Source: Spirochaetaceae bacterium (GTDB taxonomy: Bacteria > Spirochaetota > Spirochaetia > WRBN01). Taken from it: a DNA stretch of 15,747 bases. Below the pieces are notes generated by a model. It made no database searches. It was given only the letters and a program-made list of their open reading frames with translations, and was not told where the DNA came from. This document shows, in pieces, positions 14,224 to 15,747 of the stretch. The translations under genes were made by a program, and so were the position numbers. The number at the start of each line of letters is the position of its first letter. Within the stretch, counting starts at the first letter, position 1. The stretch is from assembly GCA_020024055.1 (NCBI GenBank), contig JAHHUI010000025.1:1-15747 (forward strand). The letters are read 5' to 3'.

Positions 14224-15348
14224 TTATTGCTTTATGCCAGGTGGAATAATGCCATAAGCATGATAAAAATGTTCCATATCAACAGGTACCCCTGCTTGAA
14301 TCAATTGCATCATTTCCGAGAGAGAAGGTTTGATTTCATCACCAAAATCAAATTGAATTTTAGGGCTTTGTACATCCACTCCAAAATTAATTTCTACAAA
14401 CCAATCCACTGCCTGCTGCATACTGGACTGTAATTGTTTAGCAACATTTTTAGCTTGTTCATAAAAAATATCATAATGAGTAGAACTGGCGGCTCGCGCA
14501 TTATAAGTTGCATCTCCGGTGGCCAAAGACTGACCCGTGATAGCATAACTGATTTGCTGATCACAAAATTCACATAAAGAGCGAAAATCTGCCAATGCGC
14601 CTGCAGCCTGCAATGATTCTACTTGTTTAACATTGGCCAGGGCAGCCCCAGAGCCAGAATTAAGCTCACCAAGCATATTAGCCAGATTTTGTGCGCGCTT
14701 TTGAACTTCTTCCTCTGTTCCTTGTGTTTCAAAAAGAGCCAGAATACTCGGTACACTGAATTTTTCCGTAGCTTTTAACCAAAACTCTAATCCAGCCTGT
14801 TTAAATTTCCAGGGCCAATAACAAGCCTTCAGCAAGCTCTCGCCATAGGGATTTTCTATTGCTGCGCCAGAACGCATAACAATCCACTTATATGGATGAT
14901 TTAAAACAAGCTTTTCACCCTGACTGATTAAAACTGGTTCAAAGTTTTTATTAAAAGTAAAACGTTTCGGATGTTTTGCTTCTATTGATTTCAATTGCCA
15001 ATAAACAGTATCCTCTGCCCAAATACACTCATTGATGGAATAACCATAAATAAGGCAGGAAAGAATCTGTTCCATATCATCGAAATATTCTGTTTCAAAA
15101 CCAGCATTTCGACAAGCTTGAAAAACATGGTCGGGAGCATCTGCTCTCACCAAGCGTAAGGGAAAACTCAATGATCTTGTTTTTACCAGATTGATTAAAC
15201 TGGCAATCCGAGAATCCAGCATCATCTGCGTGTAAATTTCTATACTATTATGCCCTGCAATCTCATCAGGATTAGGTAAATATTGTAACAGATGATGTTC
15301 CGGTTTAATCAATTTTGCATTAAGGTTTTTGGAAATATATTTTTTCAT
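14224..15348 (-). CDS. Mu gp29-like (DUF935) phage portal protein
   Basis: A 374-residue protein resembling Mu-family portal proteins, which form the dodecameric ring through which DNA enters the capsid. The most diagnostic stretches are NPYGESLLKACYWPWKFKQ (166-184) continuing to LEFWLKATEKFSVP (187-200), the LCEFCDQQISYAITGQSL segment (258-275), and GVPVDMEHFYHAYGIIPP (353-370) near the C-terminus. Family members are often 400-520 residues, so this one is at the short end; the frame is intact. The start has no visible SD: the bases before the ATG are A/T only. Neighbours are an excisionase-like gene upstream beyond a terminator, and grpE downstream. The usual Mu followers (gp30-like head protein, protease, capsid) are missing. 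It may be a prophage remnant, a domesticated portal, or the edge of a prophage lying to the right. The family call is from recognised motifs. Confidence 0.8.
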   Translation of the reverse strand: MKKYISKNLNAKLIKPEHHLLQYLPNPDEIAGHNSIEIYTQMMLDSRIASLINLVKTRSLSFPLRLVRADAPDHVFQACRNAGFETEYFDDMEQILSCLIYGYSINECIWAEDTVYWQLKSIEAKHPKRFTFNKNFEPVLISQGEKLVLNHPYKWIVMRSGAAIENPYGESLLKACYWPWKFKQAGLEFWLKATEKFSVPSILALFETQGTEEEVQKRAQNLANMLGELNSGSGAALANVKQVESLQAAGALADFRSLCEFCDQQISYAITGQSLATGDATYNARAASSTHYDIFYEQAKNVAKQLQSSMQQAVDWFVEINFGVDVQSPKIQFDFGDEIKPSLSEMMQLIQAGVPVDMEHFYHAYGIIPPGIKQ

Positions 15349-15386
15349 AAAAATATTTTATTCAAGAAAAAACATAAAAACTTGAA

Positions 15387-15424
15387 AATAGGCAAAAATA
15401 ATAAAGGAGGCTTTATGCCTCCTT
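15387..15424 (-). terminator. Hairpin terminator between the HTH gene and the portal gene
   Basis: An 8-bp stem AAGGAGGC (15404-15411) with GCCTCCTT (15417-15424) closes a 5-base loop. On the minus strand it is followed by TTATTATTTTTG. It lies 5 bases after the HTH gene's stop, so the portal gene would need read-through or its own promoter. Confidence 0.75.
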
Positions 15425-15429
15425 CACAT

Positions 15430-15669
15430 TTAACGATTTTTCATGTCACCCAAATTATAATTATTCTCCAGGAATTCAATAACATCTGCGGTGAGTATTT
15501 GATATCCTTCCCTGCCTACACGATAGAGATTGAGATTCCCCTTTTCGTACTGCCCTCGCAGAACTTTCTTCGAAACTTGAAGAAAACTTGACAACTCTGT
15601 AAGAGTCATGATTGATCCGAATTTGTTCAATTCTGCGACGACAGGTTCGAGTCCGCTGAATCTTGCCAT
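15430..15669 (-). CDS. Small excisionase-like helix-turn-helix protein
   Basis: A 79-residue putative DNA-binding protein. Residues 20-42 (from IMTLTELSSFLQVSK, 20-34) match the helix-turn-helix of excisionase/MerR-like HTH_17 domains, followed by a wing-like LYRVGREGYQILTADVIEFL (48-67). That is the usual place for an R(V/I)GR...I-x(2)-D-(L/I)xxFL pattern. Such proteins act as excisionases, AlpA-type activators or small phage regulators. The start is firm: AGGAGG lies 5 bases before the ATG at 15669. It ends at a terminator and lies upstream of the portal gene, which suggests a phage or mobile-element origin. No integrase is visible. What it regulates is unknown. Confidence 0.7.
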   Translation of the reverse strand: MARFSGLEPVVAELNKFGSIMTLTELSSFLQVSKKVLRGQYEKGNLNLYRVGREGYQILTADVIEFLENNYNLGDMKNR

Positions 15670-15747
15670 AATTTCCTCCTACTCCAAAAATACGCCAATC
15701 GTGGCCCACTTGAATTGCCTCATAGCGTCCTAATGAAATTCCTTCTA
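15476..15747 (-). CDS. Overlapping open frame running off the right edge (uncertain)
   Basis: A minus-strand frame is open from the window edge to a stop at 15476, overlapping the HTH gene in another frame. Its first part, upstream of the HTH ATG, reads EGISLGRYEAIQ and then VGHDWRIFGVGGNYG, which looks like real protein. After that it becomes Arg/Ser-rich, as expected for an out-of-frame shadow of the HTH gene. It may be the C-terminal end of an upstream gene that lost its own stop, or a chance open frame. I do not recognise a family. Confidence 0.2.
   Translation of the reverse strand, partial: EGISLGRYEAIQVGHDWRIFGVGGNYGKIQRTRTCRRRIEQIRINHDSYRVVKFSSSFEESSARAVRKGESQSLSCRQGRISNTHRRCY

Noticed and set aside
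1..15747. CRISPR array, insertion sequence, integrase or toxin-antitoxin pair
   Set aside because: I saw no regularly spaced direct repeats, transposase motifs, terminal inverted repeats around a transposase gene, or paired small toxin and antitoxin genes.

Overview
The window reads as a bacterial chromosome segment made mostly of core genes. A spirochete host (Spirochaetota, Treponema-like) is the best guess. Three things suggest it. The FlgM-type anti-sigma factor has the C-terminal pattern I associate with spirochetes. Polynucleotide phosphorylase carries family-specific wording (FATVCCS; GETGRLSTGRREIGHG). An isolated grpE-dnaK pair also fits. This assignment rests on remembered family patterns and not on a search; I hold it at about 0.6.

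Layout. Positions 1-1786 (+): the 3' part of an M18 aminopeptidase gene, then a PHP-domain phosphoesterase. Positions 1790-4256 (-): a promoter, tRNA-Ala(CGC), rpmF, acpP, rnc, rsmI and flgM, closed by a strong hairpin terminator at 1790-1821. Positions 4286-11249 (-): a promoter and a tight translation/RNA operon infB-rbfA-truB-ribF-rpsO-pnp. Positions 11301-11510 (+): a divergent promoter, tRNA-Ala(UGC) and a bidirectional terminator. Positions 11539-14156 (-): grpE-dnaK with a sigma70-like promoter. Positions 14224-15747 (-): an accessory-looking patch with a Mu gp29-like (DUF935) portal protein gene, a terminator hairpin, a small excisionase-like helix-turn-helix gene, and a second reading frame open to the window edge.

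How the genes work together. The central operon links translation initiation (IF-2), 30S maturation (RbfA, S15), tRNA modification (TruB) and RNA decay (PNPase), with a flavin enzyme (RibF) embedded. The rpmF operon joins a ribosomal protein, fatty-acid acyl carrier protein, RNase III and a 16S rRNA methyltransferase, and ends with a flagellar anti-sigma factor. GrpE and DnaK form the nucleotide-exchange and chaperone pair.

The most unusual items are the orphan phage portal gene beside grpE, a RibF whose riboflavin-kinase half looks degenerate, and two tRNA-Ala genes that flank the infB-pnp operon as inverted near-repeats. I found no clear new defence or mobile system; the phage-like patch at the right end is the only accessory region. 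No gene-free stretch exceeds 300 bases. The longest are 11186-11362 (divergent promoters) and 14070-14223 (grpE promoter).
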